Positions 37,503 through 47,327 are shown, numbered from the stretch's first letter. The stretch is 64,000 bases of DNA from Sva-07 sp963715825 (GCA_963715825.1 CAVQSI010000006.1:1-64000), one strand, 5' to 3'. Numbers and translations: made by a program. Notes: a model not told the origin generated them from the sequence alone.

Positions 37503-37543
37503 CACGCCTGGGGTCTGACCCCAGGCGTGTGACCCCAGGCGTG
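37503..37543. repeat. perfect palindrome plus extra half-site after moaA
   Basis: CACGCCTGGGGTC and GACCCCAGGCGTG (13-base arms, one central T) form a perfect inverted repeat at 37503-37529. The right half is repeated once more at 37531-37543. It lies between the convergent stops of moaA and the next gene. Possible bidirectional terminator or a dispersed palindromic element. Confidence 0.8.
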
Positions 37544-37551
37544 ACGTCGGC

Positions 37552-38364
37552 TCAGAGTTCGGAGAAGGCGCGGAACCGCTCGGCGACGTCGGCATCACCG
37601 AGAATCTCGACCCCGCTGTCGTCCCGGCGCCACAGCCACAGCAGGAGGTCGTTGGCTCGGCCACGCACGGCGGCGTCGCCCTTGGCGTGCTCGCGGCTGA
37701 ACGTGACGCCGGAGGCGCCGACGTGGCTCACCAGCCACTCGCCGCTGACCGCGGGGCGCGCGGTGTCGGAGTCGGTCTCGCCGTCGGTCCCGGTGTCGGT
37801 GCAGTGGAGGTGGACGCTGCCGCCCACGGGAGCGGCGCCGGCAGCGACACGCCGGGCAGCAAACCAGGTCAGGAACTCGTCGATGCCGTCGGCGGCGACG
37901 GCGACGGGGATGTCGTAGGGGATGCCGACGGCGTTCGCCGCATCCCAGCGGTGTACGGCGGTCTCCTGGGTCATGCGTCGTTCCACCCAGATCTCGGGCT
38001 GGTTCGAGCCGGTCCACGTCCACACCTCGGTGTCGTCGCTCGCTCGGGCGAGTGCCGAGTACATCGCCGTGTGTGCCGAGGTGACCCAGTCGAGCAGCAG
38101 GTCGTCGGCCGGCCGGCTCGGCGAGCCCATCGCCTGGACGCCCTCGAGGGTGGTGATGCCCTCCGCGACAATGCGGCCCCAGCGGTTCCACACGCCGCCC
38201 AGGTGCCAGGCGAGGTCGCCGAGATTCCAGCCGGGACACGACGGCACGGGGTGCTCGAAGCCGTGATCGGAGACGATCTCGAGGAACCGCACGGCATCGG
38301 TGCGCAGGTGGGCGTGGGGATCGTAGGGGAGTTCGGTCGGAGACGATGCAGCGGCGTCGGTCAT
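37552..38364 (-). CDS. maleylpyruvate-isomerase/mycothiol-dependent family protein
   Basis: The protein has 270 residues of the actinobacterial DinB-like TIGR03083 type. Probable metal ligands: WNLGDLAWHLGGVWNRW (His) and ETAVHRWDAANA (His); family members use mycothiol or an unknown thiol. A C-terminal small domain has the typical TFSREHAKGDAAVRG. Substrate unknown. ATG 38364 has a TACCGT box 8 bases upstream. Confidence 0.85.
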   Translation of the reverse strand: MTDAAASSPTELPYDPHAHLRTDAVRFLEIVSDHGFEHPVPSCPGWNLGDLAWHLGGVWNRWGRIVAEGITTLEGVQAMGSPSRPADDLLLDWVTSAHTAMYSALARASDDTEVWTWTGSNQPEIWVERRMTQETAVHRWDAANAVGIPYDIPVAVAADGIDEFLTWFAARRVAAGAAPVGGSVHLHCTDTGTDGETDSDTARPAVSGEWLVSHVGASGVTFSREHAKGDAAVRGRANDLLLWLWRRDDSGVEILGDADVAERFRAFSEL

Positions 38365-38372
38365 GGCTGACG

Positions 38373-38378
38373 ACGGTA
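38373..38378 (-). promoter_or_regulatory. -10 box TACCGT for the gene at 37552-38364
   Basis: Minus-strand TACCGT ends 8 bases before ATG 38364. Confidence 0.45.
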
Positions 38379-38409
38379 CCCCGGCCCCCGGTGCTCGTGC
38401 ACGCCCGGC

Positions 38410-38415
38410 TAGCCT
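38410..38415 (+). promoter_or_regulatory. -10 box TAGCCT for moaC
   Basis: TAGCCT ends 9 bases before ATG 38425; the divergent box at 38373-38378 is 31 bases away. Confidence 0.45.
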
Positions 38416-38424
38416 GCGGACCGC

Positions 38425-38985
38425 ATGAGTGATCTGTCGTTCACCCACCTCGACCCGCTCGGCCGCGCCCGCATGGTCGACGTGACGCCCAAGGAGCCCA
38501 CGCATCGCCGTGCCGTCGCTCGCTGCAAGGTGTTCATGAAGCCCGAGACCACCGCAGCGATCGCCAACCGGGAGGTCAAGAAGGGCGATGTGCTCTCGGT
38601 CGCCCGCGTGGCGGGCATCCAGGCAGCCAAGCGCACCTCCGACATGATCCCGCTGTGTCATCCGCTGTTGGTCGGGGCGGTCTCGGTCAACTTCGAGATC
38701 GGTGACGACTTCGTGGCGATCGAGGTGCACGTCGACACCGTCGATCGCACCGGCGTCGAGATGGAAGCGCTCCATGCCTGCAGCATCGCCGCGCTCACCG
38801 TGTACGACATGTGCAAGTCGGCCGACCGTGCGATGGTCATCGGTGAGCTCGCCCTGTGGGAGAAGACCGGCGGTCGATCCGGTGTCTACCGGCGCGGTGA
38901 CGGTGCGACCGATGGTGCGCTCGAGGGCGCCGCCGGCATCGGCGACGGGCTCGGCGACGGGCTCGGCGACGGCTCGGCGACGTGA
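38425..38985 (+). CDS. moaC: cyclic pyranopterin monophosphate synthase MoaC
   Basis: Second step of molybdenum cofactor synthesis after MoaA. The protein has 186 residues; catalytic region DMIPLCHPL, EVHVDTVDRTGVEMEAL, and a C-terminal KTGGRSG. About 25 residues beyond the normal end are Gly/Asp repeats (GDGLGDGLGDG), coded by 12-base tandem repeats at about 38940-38980. Confidence 0.95.
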   Translation: MSDLSFTHLDPLGRARMVDVTPKEPTHRRAVARCKVFMKPETTAAIANREVKKGDVLSVARVAGIQAAKRTSDMIPLCHPLLVGAVSVNFEIGDDFVAIEVHVDTVDRTGVEMEALHACSIAALTVYDMCKSADRAMVIGELALWEKTGGRSGVYRRGDGATDGALEGAAGIGDGLGDGLGDGSAT

Positions 38986-39003
38986 CCGACGTCTCACCGA
39001 TGA

Positions 39004-39033
39004 TTGCGTTCATCGTCACAATCGTCGTAGAAT
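39004..39033 (+). promoter_or_regulatory. candidate promoter upstream of the SepX/GlpR-like gene
   Basis: TTGCGT (39004-39009), 18 bases, TAGAAT (39028-39033) form a canonical two-box promoter in an unusually AT-rich patch. It is overlapped by repeated ATCGTC words and by the small inverted repeat ATCGT-CATACA-ACGAT (about 39032-39047), a possible regulator site. The resulting leader would be about 100 bases. Confidence 0.45.
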
Positions 39034-39139
39034 CGTCATACAACGATCTGGCCGCTCCGGCCGATCGGAACCGACCGCTCTCGAACCGCCGACCCATCAT
39101 CCTCCCGCACCCGACTCGACACTGATTCCGTACCGACTC

Positions 39140-39778
39140 ATGGCCCAACTCGTTCTTCTCGTCGTCGCCGCCGCTTGGGCGGCCGTGCTGATCCCGCCGA
39201 TGCTGCGCTCGCGCGTCGACAACCGGCCCAACTCGTCGGTGACCGATTTCCGTCGTCAGCTGAGCACGTTGCAGAGCACCTCGACGCCGCGGATGCGCAC
39301 GATCGGCCGCCCGCTGGCGCCATCGCCGCTCCAGCGACCCGCCGCCGCCGGCCGGCCCGGCCACCCACACCACCGTCAAGCCGCACTGCACGGAACGTCG
39401 GCCACGACACGCACCCGGCCCGCAGGCCCACGTCCGGCCGACCGTTCGAGTCAGGCGACGTTCCGCACCCACGGCGGCAGTGAGCCTGCTCACCGCCAAA
39501 CCCACATGGAACGCCCCCACCACGGCGCGCGTGGCGCGCGTGGAGCGCGTCCGGTCGGCCCGCGCGTCGACGTTCGTCGTCGTCGCAGCAACGTGTTGTT
39601 CCTGCTCCTCGTCACCACGGCGTGCACGCTCTTCCTGGCGGCGACCACGTCGTCGACCGTGTTGCTGTACGTGTTCGCGCTGTCGTTCCTGGCGCTGTGC
39701 GGCTACGTGTACCTGCTCGCCCAACTGCGCCAACGCGAAGCGTCGGGCTGGGGCGACGGCTGGCTCGAACAGCGCTGA
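39140..39778 (+). CDS. membrane protein resembling divisome receptor SepX/GlpR
   Basis: The protein has 212 residues: N-terminal membrane helix (LVLLVVAAAWAAVLIPPML) followed by RSR and VTDFRRQL, a 100-residue Pro/Arg/His-rich low-complexity stretch, then RRRRSN and two more helices (VLFLLLVTTACTLFLA; VLLYVFALSFLALCGYVYLL). This layout matches actinobacterial SepX/GlpR, the membrane receptor of gephyrin-like Glp at the division site. Linkage to galU and moeA supports this. No sequence search was possible, so the name is an inference. Confidence 0.65.
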   Translation: MAQLVLLVVAAAWAAVLIPPMLRSRVDNRPNSSVTDFRRQLSTLQSTSTPRMRTIGRPLAPSPLQRPAAAGRPGHPHHRQAALHGTSATTRTRPAGPRPADRSSQATFRTHGGSEPAHRQTHMERPHHGARGARGARPVGPRVDVRRRRSNVLFLLLVTTACTLFLAATTSSTVLLYVFALSFLALCGYVYLLAQLRQREASGWGDGWLEQR

Positions 39779-39820
39779 TCGAGGCGTCGATCAGCGGCGC
39801 CGACTCGCGGCGTCGGCCGC

Positions 39821-39826
39821 TACACT
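39821..39826 (+). promoter_or_regulatory. -10 box TACACT for tRNA-Ala
   Basis: TACACT ends 13 bases before the mature tRNA 5-prime end, the spacing expected for a short 5-prime leader. No convincing -35 box. Confidence 0.45.
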
Positions 39827-39839
39827 CCCGGGAGCATTT

Positions 39840-39912
39840 GGGGCTATAGCTCAGTTGGTAGAGCGCGTCGTTCGCAATGACGAGGTCAAGGGTTCGATTC
39901 CCTTTAGCTCCA
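39840..39912 (+). tRNA. tRNA-Ala (anticodon CGC)
   Basis: The acceptor arms GGGGCTA and TAGCTCC pair. The D arm GCTC-AGTTGGTA-GAGC and the T arm AAGGG-TTCGATT-CCCTT are intact. The anticodon loop TTCGCAA gives CGC, reading Ala codon GCG. The discriminator is A and CCA is not encoded. The length is 73 bases. Confidence 0.97.
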
Positions 39913-39986
39913 CGAAGCCCACCACGGGTGTCGCTCGGTGACCATCGGCTCTGGCCGGCGCCACCGCGACCGGTGAGGCTGGTCCC

Positions 39987-42298
39987 GTGACCACTGCCCT
40001 GGCGGCTGGACGTCGCGCATTGCTGCCCCTGGTGGCCGTCGCGCTGGTCGTGGGTGCGGTCGGCTGGATCGCCGGTGCCGACGAACTCGCCGTTGCGGTC
40101 TGGTCGGTGGCGTCGGGCGTCGTCGTGGTGGATCTGGTGGTGATCACGGTTGCCCGGCTGCGTGAAGGGCGCGTCGCTGTCGACGTCGTGGCACTGGTCG
40201 CCCTGGTGACCGCGATGGTGATGGGGGAGGCGCTCGCCGGGGTGATCCTGGCGTTGATGGTGGCGTCGGGCGACGCGCTCGAACAGTACGCGCACCGTCG
40301 GGCCGAGCGGTCGCTGTCCGAGCTGCTGTCGCTGGCGCCGAAGGTCGCCCACCGGCTGGTGGACGGATCGTTCGAGACCGTGCCGGTCGACGAGGTGGCG
40401 CCGGATGAGGTGCTGCTCGTCAAGCCCGGAGAGGTCGTGCCGGTCGACGGTACCGTGCTGGAGTCGGCGGTGCTCGACGAGTCGGTACTGACCGGCGAGG
40501 CCCAGTCGGTGCAGCGTGAAGTGGGCGAGTTGGCGCGCAGCGGATCGTTGAACGCCGGAGGAGCGTTCCGAATGTCCGCGTCCGCCTCGGCGGCGGAGAG
40601 TTCCTATGCGGGGATCGTGAAGCTCGTACAGTCAGCGGGCGTCGGCCGGGCACCGTTCGTTCGGTTGGCGGACCGGTACGCCGTGATGTTCGTCCCCGCG
40701 GTGTTCCTGATCGCGGGTGGCACCTGGCTGCTGACGGGTGAGTCGACGCGCATGCTCGCCGTGCTGGTCGTCGCCACACCGTGCCCGCTGGTGCTGGCCG
40801 CACCCGTGGCGGTGGTGTCGGGGATCGCGTGCGCCGCCCGCAATGGCGTGGTCGTCAAGGACGGAGCGGCGTTGGAGGCGATGGGGCAGACACGCACGGT
40901 GCTGCTGGACAAGACGGGCACGCTCACTGCCGGCCGGGCCTATGTCGTCGCCGTGGCGACCTCGCCGGGCAGCGAGGCGGCCGACGTGCTCGCCCTCGCG
41001 GCGTCGGTCGAACAGGCGTCGCCGCACGTGCTGGCCGCCATGCTGGTGCGCGAGGCCCGGGATCGAGGCCTGGCGCTGACCGAACCGGCGGACGTGGTCG
41101 AGCAGCCGGGGAGCGGTGTCGGGGGAGTGGTCCGGGGTCACGAGGTGTGGGTGGGTGCGCTCACGGCGGTCGACGTCGAGGAACGAGCGCCGTGGCTGGT
41201 GGCGGCCGAGCGTCGGGCTCGGCGGGAGGGCTGCGGTGCAACGGTCGTGATCGTCGACGACGAACCGGTCGGGTTGATCCTGTTCACCGACGAGTTGCGC
41301 GCCGACAGCGCTGCGGCCTTGCGGGCGTTGCGGCGCTCGGGTGTGGACCGGGTGGTGATGGTGACGGGTGACCGCCTCGAGGTGGCCGAGCCGATCGGGG
41401 TGTCGTTGGGGATCGATCAGGTCGTCGCCGATCGGACGCCGGCCGAGAAACTCGACGTGGTGCGCGCCGAGTCGGCCGAGCGACCCGGGGTCACCGTGAT
41501 GGTCGGTGACGGTGTCAACGACACGCGCCCGCGCTGGCCGCGGCCGATCTCGGCGTGGCGATGGGCGCCCGAGGTGCGACGGCATCGTCGGAGGCCGCGG
41601 ACGTGGTGCTGATCGTCGATCGGCTCGACCGGTTGGCGGTCGGTGTCGTTGTCGCCAAGCGGGCGCGGTCGATCGCCCGCCAGAGCGTGCTGCTCGGCAT
41701 GGGCCTGTCGGTGATCGGGATGGGCGCCGCTGCAGTCGGGCTGCTCGCACCCGTGGGCGGCGCGGTCGTGCAGGAGCTGATCGACGTCTTGGCGATCGGC
41801 TCGGCGCTGCGCGCACTGCGCCCACCTCGATCGCTGCGGCACACCGGGTCGGTGCCCGAGGCGTGGAGCCGTCAGCTCGCCGAGGGACACGGACCGCTGA
41901 TGCTCGTGCTGGAGGATGTCCGCGCTGTGGCCGGGATGTTGGACTCGAGCGATCCAGCGACCGCGCTCGCATCGTTGCGTGACGTCGCCGCGCGGATCTC
42001 CGACGATGTCCTGCCGCACGAGCGCGAAGACGAGTCGCAGATCTACCCCGGGGTCGCCGAACGTCTCGGCGGAAACGACCCGCTCGCATCGATGAGCCGA
42101 ACCCACCGCGAGATCTTCCATCTTGCCTCGCTGCTCGATCGGCTCGTCGACGATGCATCGGTCGACGGCTTCGCCGACGAGGATCGCGGCGAGGCACGCC
42201 GGATCCTCTATTCGCTCGACGCGATCCTCCGGCTGCACTTCGCGCAGGAGGAGGAGCTGCTGACCAGCATCACCCTCGATGTGCCCTCCGAGCGGTGA
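39987..42298 (+). CDS. P1B-type metal ATPase fused to C-terminal hemerythrin domain (frameshifted)
   Basis: Heavy-metal P-type ATPase: DESVLTGEAQ in the actuator domain, TPCP at residues 264-267 in the metal helix, DKTGT with the phosphorylated Asp308, and GDGVND. The frame breaks just after GVND: an extra AC (duplicated at 41521-41524) shifts it. From 41525 the other frame continues A-P-A-L-A-A-A-D-L-G-V-AMGARG to the stop at 42298. The last 150 residues form a hemerythrin-like HHE domain (His in LPHERED, RTHREIFH, LRLHFAQEEE). A TPC motif with C-terminal hemerythrin is the hallmark of P1B-5 ATPases, linked to iron or nickel. No N-terminal HMA domain. GTG start. Confidence 0.88.
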
Positions 42299-42316
42299 GG
42301 GCGCAGCTGCGCGTCG

Positions 42317-44794
42317 TCACTCGACGACGCGCAGTGTGCCCGGAAGGTTCATGCGCTGCAGCCCTCGGACGAGGAAGATCGGTGTGACCGCGACGGAGGC
42401 GATGCCGACGATCGCAGCGATGAGGATCGTGGTCGGTGAGAGGTAGAGGTCGATCCCGACGTCGGGGACGGTGGTCGTGGTCAGCGAGGTCAGCATCCAC
42501 TGGAGGAAGACCACGCCCCCGACGAGACCGATGACGGTCGCCATCATGCCGACGATGGCGCTCTCCTTGACGACGACGCCGAGCACCGTTCGCACCGGGA
42601 GCCCGAAGGCGCGCATCGTGGCGTGCTCGCGCCGTCGCTCCTCGACGGTGATGCGTGTCGAGTTGAACGCGATCAGGAGCGCGAGGACCAGCACCGCGCC
42701 CACGGTGACGAACAGGAAACTGATGAACTGATCGAGCGCCTCGTCGACGGCGTCACTGATGCGGGCGACGGGTTGGCTCGAGGTCACCCCGGCGAGCCCG
42801 AACACCGCCCGTTGGACGTCGGAGCGGGTGGCGTCGTCGGCGGGGTACGCCTGTACGACGTTCACCAGTCCGGCGAGCCCGAACTGCGCTGCGTCGTCGA
42901 TGTCGACGAAGGCGAACGTCCGAATCGGGTTGGCGTGGATGCCGGCGACGACGAGCGGGGTCTGCGCGATCGAGAAGCCGCCGGTCTCGGTGCGGATCGG
43001 ATGACGCAACGTGACGGTGTCGCCCACCTGCGCTCCCAGATCGTCGGCGGCCTTGCGGGCCAGCAGGATCCCCGTGTCGTCGCCTTCGATCGTCGCGGCA
43101 GGCTCTTCGACGGTCGGTGTCCACACTGCATCGTCGAGATCGACGAACTCGACCAGGAGATCGACGTCGTCGGCCGGTTCGGGTGCGAGCGCGGTGGCGG
43201 GCAGGCGCAGCCCGGCGTCGATCCGTCCCACCGCGGTGATGTCGGAGATGGCGGTGACGACAGGCGAGTCGACGGGGTTGAAGGTGTCGAGTTGGATGAC
43301 GACCCGGTCGGCGTTGGCCTTGGTGAACTCGGCGTCGCCCTGCTCGAGCGTCCGACCGAAGCTGTCGAGCATCCCGAGGACGGCCACGAGGGCGGTGATC
43401 GCCGCGCCGACGCCGACGGCGGTCAGCACCGTGCGTCGCGGGGTGCGCAGGACGTTGCGGATCGGCATCTGTGTCGTGGTCGAACCGGGCAGGCGGAGCC
43501 GGCCGGTCCAGCCCGTCAACCGGTTGGACCTGGCCGCGAGGTGGCCGGTCCGGATGGCCTCGATCGGCTCGACGCGCAGCGCCCGCCAGACCGGGACGGC
43601 GCTGGCTGCGATCGGAATCACGATCCCGAGCACGGCCGCCTGTAGGTACACCCCGTACTGGAACGGCCGGCGGTGTTCCGGGAGCGGCAGGAACGACTCC
43701 AGCAGGCTCCCGAAGGCTCTGCCGGCCAGGAATCCGACGACGAGACCGGCGACCGTGCCCAGCACGGCGACCTGGACGCCGATGAGCATCGGTCGGACGG
43801 CCAACTGGGCGCGTGGGACGCCGAGCGCCATCCCGATGCCGATCTCGCGGCGCTGGGCCTCGACGATCCGGTTGATCAGGTTGAACGCGGCGAGTGCGGC
43901 CGCGACGAGCACGAGTGCCGACAGTGCGTTCCAGACGCGTTGATCGTTGTCGATGTCCTCGTAGAGCACGCGCACGGCGTCAGCGTCGTCGCGGGTCGAG
44001 ACGGTGGCGCCGACGCCGAGATCAGCGAGTGCGTCGGTGAGCTGTGCCCGGACCGCGCCGTGTTCGGCGCCGTCGGCCAGGACGAGCACGGCGTCGTTGA
44101 CCATCCCCTCGTGCCCGCTGATGTCCTGTGCGGTGCCCAGCGGAAGGTAGACGATGGCGAGTTCGCCGGCGGCGAGGATGGTCCCTTCCGGACCCTCGTA
44201 GAAGAAGTCCTCCGGTGCGACGCCGAGCCCGCTGTAGGCGACCGGTCGTTGCCCGGCAACCAGCATCGTTCCGCGGACCGGCAGGCCGTGCTGGTCCGCG
44301 AACTTGGCTTCGAGGATCGCCGCGCGTTCGGTGTCGGCGATCGACGGTGCGTCTCCATCGCGTACCCAGACGGCATCGACCGGTGGTTCCGAGTCGAAGG
44401 TCATCCCCACGAGACGGGCCTGGACCAGCACCGAATCGGCTCCGCCCGCGGTCCCCGTGTCCACCTGGCTGTCGACGACGAGCCGTTCGGCGACCGCAGC
44501 GACCGCCGAGGCGTCCTCGATCGAGACGATCGCGTCGAGCAGCGCATCCTGCTCGACGAACGTTCCCGGACTGAGCGTGACTCGGAGATCGTGCATCGCC
44601 AGGGCAGCGAAGCTGGCATCGTTGGACTGGCGTCGCCACTCCGCGGTGCTGCCCAGGCCCGAATACACCCCGGTACCGATCGCCAGCACCAACGCGATCG
44701 CCACCACCGCGATCCAGTGCGACCGGAAGTCGCGCCACGACCAACGCAACCACCAGGTCGCCCAACGGCTCGGAGGGTGTGCCGGCGTCACCAC
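42317..44794 (-). CDS. ABC transporter permease, FtsX/MacB-like
   Basis: The protein has 825 residues: one membrane helix near residue 30, a large extracytoplasmic domain, three helices (LVLVAAALAAFNLI onward), a fourth near 420-450, a second external domain, and a final three-helix FtsX block. This is the double-FtsX lolC/E-like architecture that moves lipids, peptides or drugs out of the membrane. It overlaps the ATPase gene by 7 bases (GTG start), so the two are coupled. The N-terminal helix is typical of full-length permeases. Confidence 0.92.
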   Translation of the reverse strand: MVTPAHPPSRWATWWLRWSWRDFRSHWIAVVAIALVLAIGTGVYSGLGSTAEWRRQSNDASFAALAMHDLRVTLSPGTFVEQDALLDAIVSIEDASAVAAVAERLVVDSQVDTGTAGGADSVLVQARLVGMTFDSEPPVDAVWVRDGDAPSIADTERAAILEAKFADQHGLPVRGTMLVAGQRPVAYSGLGVAPEDFFYEGPEGTILAAGELAIVYLPLGTAQDISGHEGMVNDAVLVLADGAEHGAVRAQLTDALADLGVGATVSTRDDADAVRVLYEDIDNDQRVWNALSALVLVAAALAAFNLINRIVEAQRREIGIGMALGVPRAQLAVRPMLIGVQVAVLGTVAGLVVGFLAGRAFGSLLESFLPLPEHRRPFQYGVYLQAAVLGIVIPIAASAVPVWRALRVEPIEAIRTGHLAARSNRLTGWTGRLRLPGSTTTQMPIRNVLRTPRRTVLTAVGVGAAITALVAVLGMLDSFGRTLEQGDAEFTKANADRVVIQLDTFNPVDSPVVTAISDITAVGRIDAGLRLPATALAPEPADDVDLLVEFVDLDDAVWTPTVEEPAATIEGDDTGILLARKAADDLGAQVGDTVTLRHPIRTETGGFSIAQTPLVVAGIHANPIRTFAFVDIDDAAQFGLAGLVNVVQAYPADDATRSDVQRAVFGLAGVTSSQPVARISDAVDEALDQFISFLFVTVGAVLVLALLIAFNSTRITVEERRREHATMRAFGLPVRTVLGVVVKESAIVGMMATVIGLVGGVVFLQWMLTSLTTTTVPDVGIDLYLSPTTILIAAIVGIASVAVTPIFLVRGLQRMNLPGTLRVVE

Positions 44795-45564
44795 TGCAGA
44801 TCGCCGAGCTCGGCCTTGCCGCCCGCTGGCGGACCGTCGGAGACGATTCGGCCGCTCGAGAGCTCGATCACCCGGTCGGCGACACGGGCGATCTCGCGGT
44901 TGTGCGTGACCACGAGCACGGTCAGCCCAGCGCGTGCCTGCTCCTCGAGCACGCCGAGAATCTGGACGCCGGTCTGGAAGTCGAGCTCACCGGTGGGTTC
45001 GTCGGCGAGCAGGATCGGGTTGCCGGTCGCCAGGGCTCGGGCAATCGCCACGCGCTGCTGCTCGCCGCCCGACAGCTGGTGGGGGAAGTGGCGGTGGCGC
45101 TCGGCGAGCCCGACCTGGGCCAGCGCCTGGCGCGCCCGGTCGGCCGGGTCCGGCGTGCGCGCGGCATCTGCCCCGAAGCGCACGTTCTCGAGCGCCGTGA
45201 GGCTCGGGAACAGGTTGAACGTCTGGAAGATGAAGCCGACGCTGTGTCGGCGCAGCATCGCCCGGTCGGCTCGGGACGCGCTGGCGACGTCGATGCCGGC
45301 CACGCGTACGGAACCCGAGGTGGGGGTGTCGAGGGCCCCGATCATGTTCAGCAGGGTCGTCTTGCCGCATCCCGACGGGCCGACGATCGCGACGAACGCC
45401 GCCTCGTCGACACGCAGGTCGACGCCGTCGAGGGCGGCGATGTCGACCTCGCCCACCCGATACCGCTTGGTGACGGCGGCGAGGTCGATGCGGGTGCCCT
45501 CGTGGCCCACCCGCGCATCGACCGCGATCGAGCCGACCTGGCCGCTGACCGCGTCATGGCTCAT
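44788..45564 (-). CDS. ABC transporter ATP-binding protein, MacB/LolD type
   Basis: The protein has 258 residues; Walker A GPSGCGKTT, Q-loop FQTFNLFPSLTALENV, signature LSGGEQQRVAIARAL, Walker B ILLADEPTGELD, H-loop VTHNREIA. Partner of the permease behind it. Start ATG 45564. Faces the VIT gene across a 150-base divergent gap. Confidence 0.95.
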   Translation of the reverse strand: MSHDAVSGQVGSIAVDARVGHEGTRIDLAAVTKRYRVGEVDIAALDGVDLRVDEAAFVAIVGPSGCGKTTLLNMIGALDTPTSGSVRVAGIDVASASRADRAMLRRHSVGFIFQTFNLFPSLTALENVRFGADAARTPDPADRARQALAQVGLAERHRHFPHQLSGGEQQRVAIARALATGNPILLADEPTGELDFQTGVQILGVLEEQARAGLTVLVVTHNREIARVADRVIELSSGRIVSDGPPAGGKAELGDLQW

Positions 45565-45717
45565 GTTCCAATCATCCGATGACGTCACGGCGGCGTGAAG
45601 GGAAGAAGGTCCCGCACCGTTCGGAGGTCGACGTCGGCCAGCGCTGCGTAGTGTTGCGGTGCCCCGGCGCGTTGCGCCCCGGATCCAGCACACGTCTGTC
45701 AGCGGAGGTCAGCCGTC

Positions 45718-46407
45718 ATGTCGCACAGCGAGGTTCATCGCACCCATCGGATCGGTTGGTTGCGTGCAGCGGTGCTCGGCGCCAACGACGGGATCGTGTC
45801 GACGGCGAGCCTGATCATCGGCGTGGCCGCGTCGGGCGCATCGCGCAGCGAGGTGTTGGTGGCGGGCATGGCCGGGCTCGTCGCCGGTGCGATGTCGATG
45901 GCGGCGGGGGAGTACGTGTCGGTGAGTTCGCAGGCCGACACGGAGGCCGCCGACATCGAACGTGAGCGGACCGAGTTGCGCGACGAACCCGAACGGGAAC
46001 TCGACGAGCTGAGCTCGATGTACGAGGCCCGAGGACTGGATGCCGACCTCGCCCGGCAAGTCGCCGAAGGACTGACGGCTCATGACGCGCTCGGGACCCA
46101 TGCGCGTGAGGAGTTGGGCATCTCCGACACGATGGCTGCACGACCGGTGCAAGCAGCCGTCACCTCGGCGGCGACGTTCGCAGTGGGTGCCGCGCTGCCC
46201 TTGCTCGCCGCTGCGCTCGCAGCAGGGACGGCACAGATCGCCCTCGTCGCGATCACTGCACTCGTCTTCCTCGCCACCTTGGGTGCAGTCGGGGCGAGCG
46301 CCGGCGGTGCGCCGATCGTCGCAGCGGCCGTTCGCGTGACGTTCTGGGGTGCGCTGGCCATGGTCGTCACCGCGTTGATCGGGTCGGCGTTCGGGGCCGT
46401 GGTCTGA
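45718..46407 (+). CDS. VIT1/CCC1-family iron or manganese transporter
   Basis: Membrane transporter with 229 residues. The N-terminal signature is LGANDGIVSTASLIIG, then AGAMSMAAGEYVSVSSQADTE with the Met/Glu-rich metal path, a cytosolic Glu-rich loop (ERERTELRDEPEREL) that binds metal, and three C-terminal helices. Plant and yeast members move Fe2+ or Mn2+ out of the cytosol. A GGAGG site precedes the ATG. Confidence 0.92.
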   Translation: MSHSEVHRTHRIGWLRAAVLGANDGIVSTASLIIGVAASGASRSEVLVAGMAGLVAGAMSMAAGEYVSVSSQADTEAADIERERTELRDEPERELDELSSMYEARGLDADLARQVAEGLTAHDALGTHAREELGISDTMAARPVQAAVTSAATFAVGAALPLLAAALAAGTAQIALVAITALVFLATLGAVGASAGGAPIVAAAVRVTFWGALAMVVTALIGSAFGAVV

Positions 46408-46455
46408 GCCGTTCGACCCTTCCGTCCGCGGCGGTTCCGAGCGCAGGCTGTTCAT

Positions 46456-47169
46456 GTGGCGAACACCTCGGAACCATCGCACCCGCGCTCACGGCGGCGT
46501 CAGTGGGGGATCTGGTCAGTCCTGGCGGTCGCGATCGGTGGAATCGCGTTCGTCGGCGGCGCGTTGATCGGACTGGCACCGTGGTACACGGCGCTGATCG
46601 TTGGTGGAATCCTGGGCGTCGCGTTCGCCTTGACGATCTGGAGGCAACGATCGAGCGCCGATGGCGTCGACCTGGGCCTCGGTCGTCTGCTCCCGCTGTT
46701 CCTCGTCGCCGGCTGTGCAACCTTCGCCGTGATCCAGCTGATCCCCTACGGACGTGACCATGACAACCCGCCATCGTCGGGCGAGCCGGCGTGGTCCTCG
46801 CCCCGAACCCGTGAGCTGATGGTCAACGCCTGCTACGGATGCCACAGCAACGAGGTCGAGTGGCCCTGGTACTCGAACGTCGCGCCGATTTCGTGGGCCA
46901 TTACCGATCACGTCCAAGAGGGTCGCGACAAGGTCAACTACTCCGAGTTCGTCACCGACCCGGGCGACGCCGACGAGACGATCGAGGTCATCGTGGACGG
47001 ATCGATGCCACCGGCGTACTACACGTTGTTCGGCCTGCACTCGCAGGCGAACCTGAGCGACGCCGAGATCGCCGAACTCATCGCCGGGCTGCGGGCCACG
47101 CCGGGTCTCTCCGACGGCGACGGCGCGATCCGCGACGGCGAGTACGACGATGACGATGACGATGACTGA
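46456..47169 (+). CDS. membrane protein with CxxCH heme-binding domain
   Basis: The protein has 237 residues: three hydrophobic helices in the first 95 residues, then an external domain with CYGCHSNEVEWPWYSNVAP, the heme-binding CxxCH of the Haem_bd family, and PPAYYTLFGLH further on, a possible distal ligand region. The C-terminus is a run of Asp. GTG start. It may carry electrons or sense redox at the membrane; partners unknown. Confidence 0.85.
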   Translation: MANTSEPSHPRSRRRQWGIWSVLAVAIGGIAFVGGALIGLAPWYTALIVGGILGVAFALTIWRQRSSADGVDLGLGRLLPLFLVAGCATFAVIQLIPYGRDHDNPPSSGEPAWSSPRTRELMVNACYGCHSNEVEWPWYSNVAPISWAITDHVQEGRDKVNYSEFVTDPGDADETIEVIVDGSMPPAYYTLFGLHSQANLSDAEIAELIAGLRATPGLSDGDGAIRDGEYDDDDDDD

Positions 47170-47327
47170 GGCGAACTGCCCGGCGCTGCTCGATGCGGTC
47201 GAAGTGTCTGCGATCCTTGCCATCTGATTGCCCTGCGCTGTCCGGGCGTTGGGGAGGCGATCCGTACGTTGGGTTCCACGAGGTCGGCTCGTCGTGAGCC
47301 GATTGCATCCGAAAGGTGGAACCCGAC

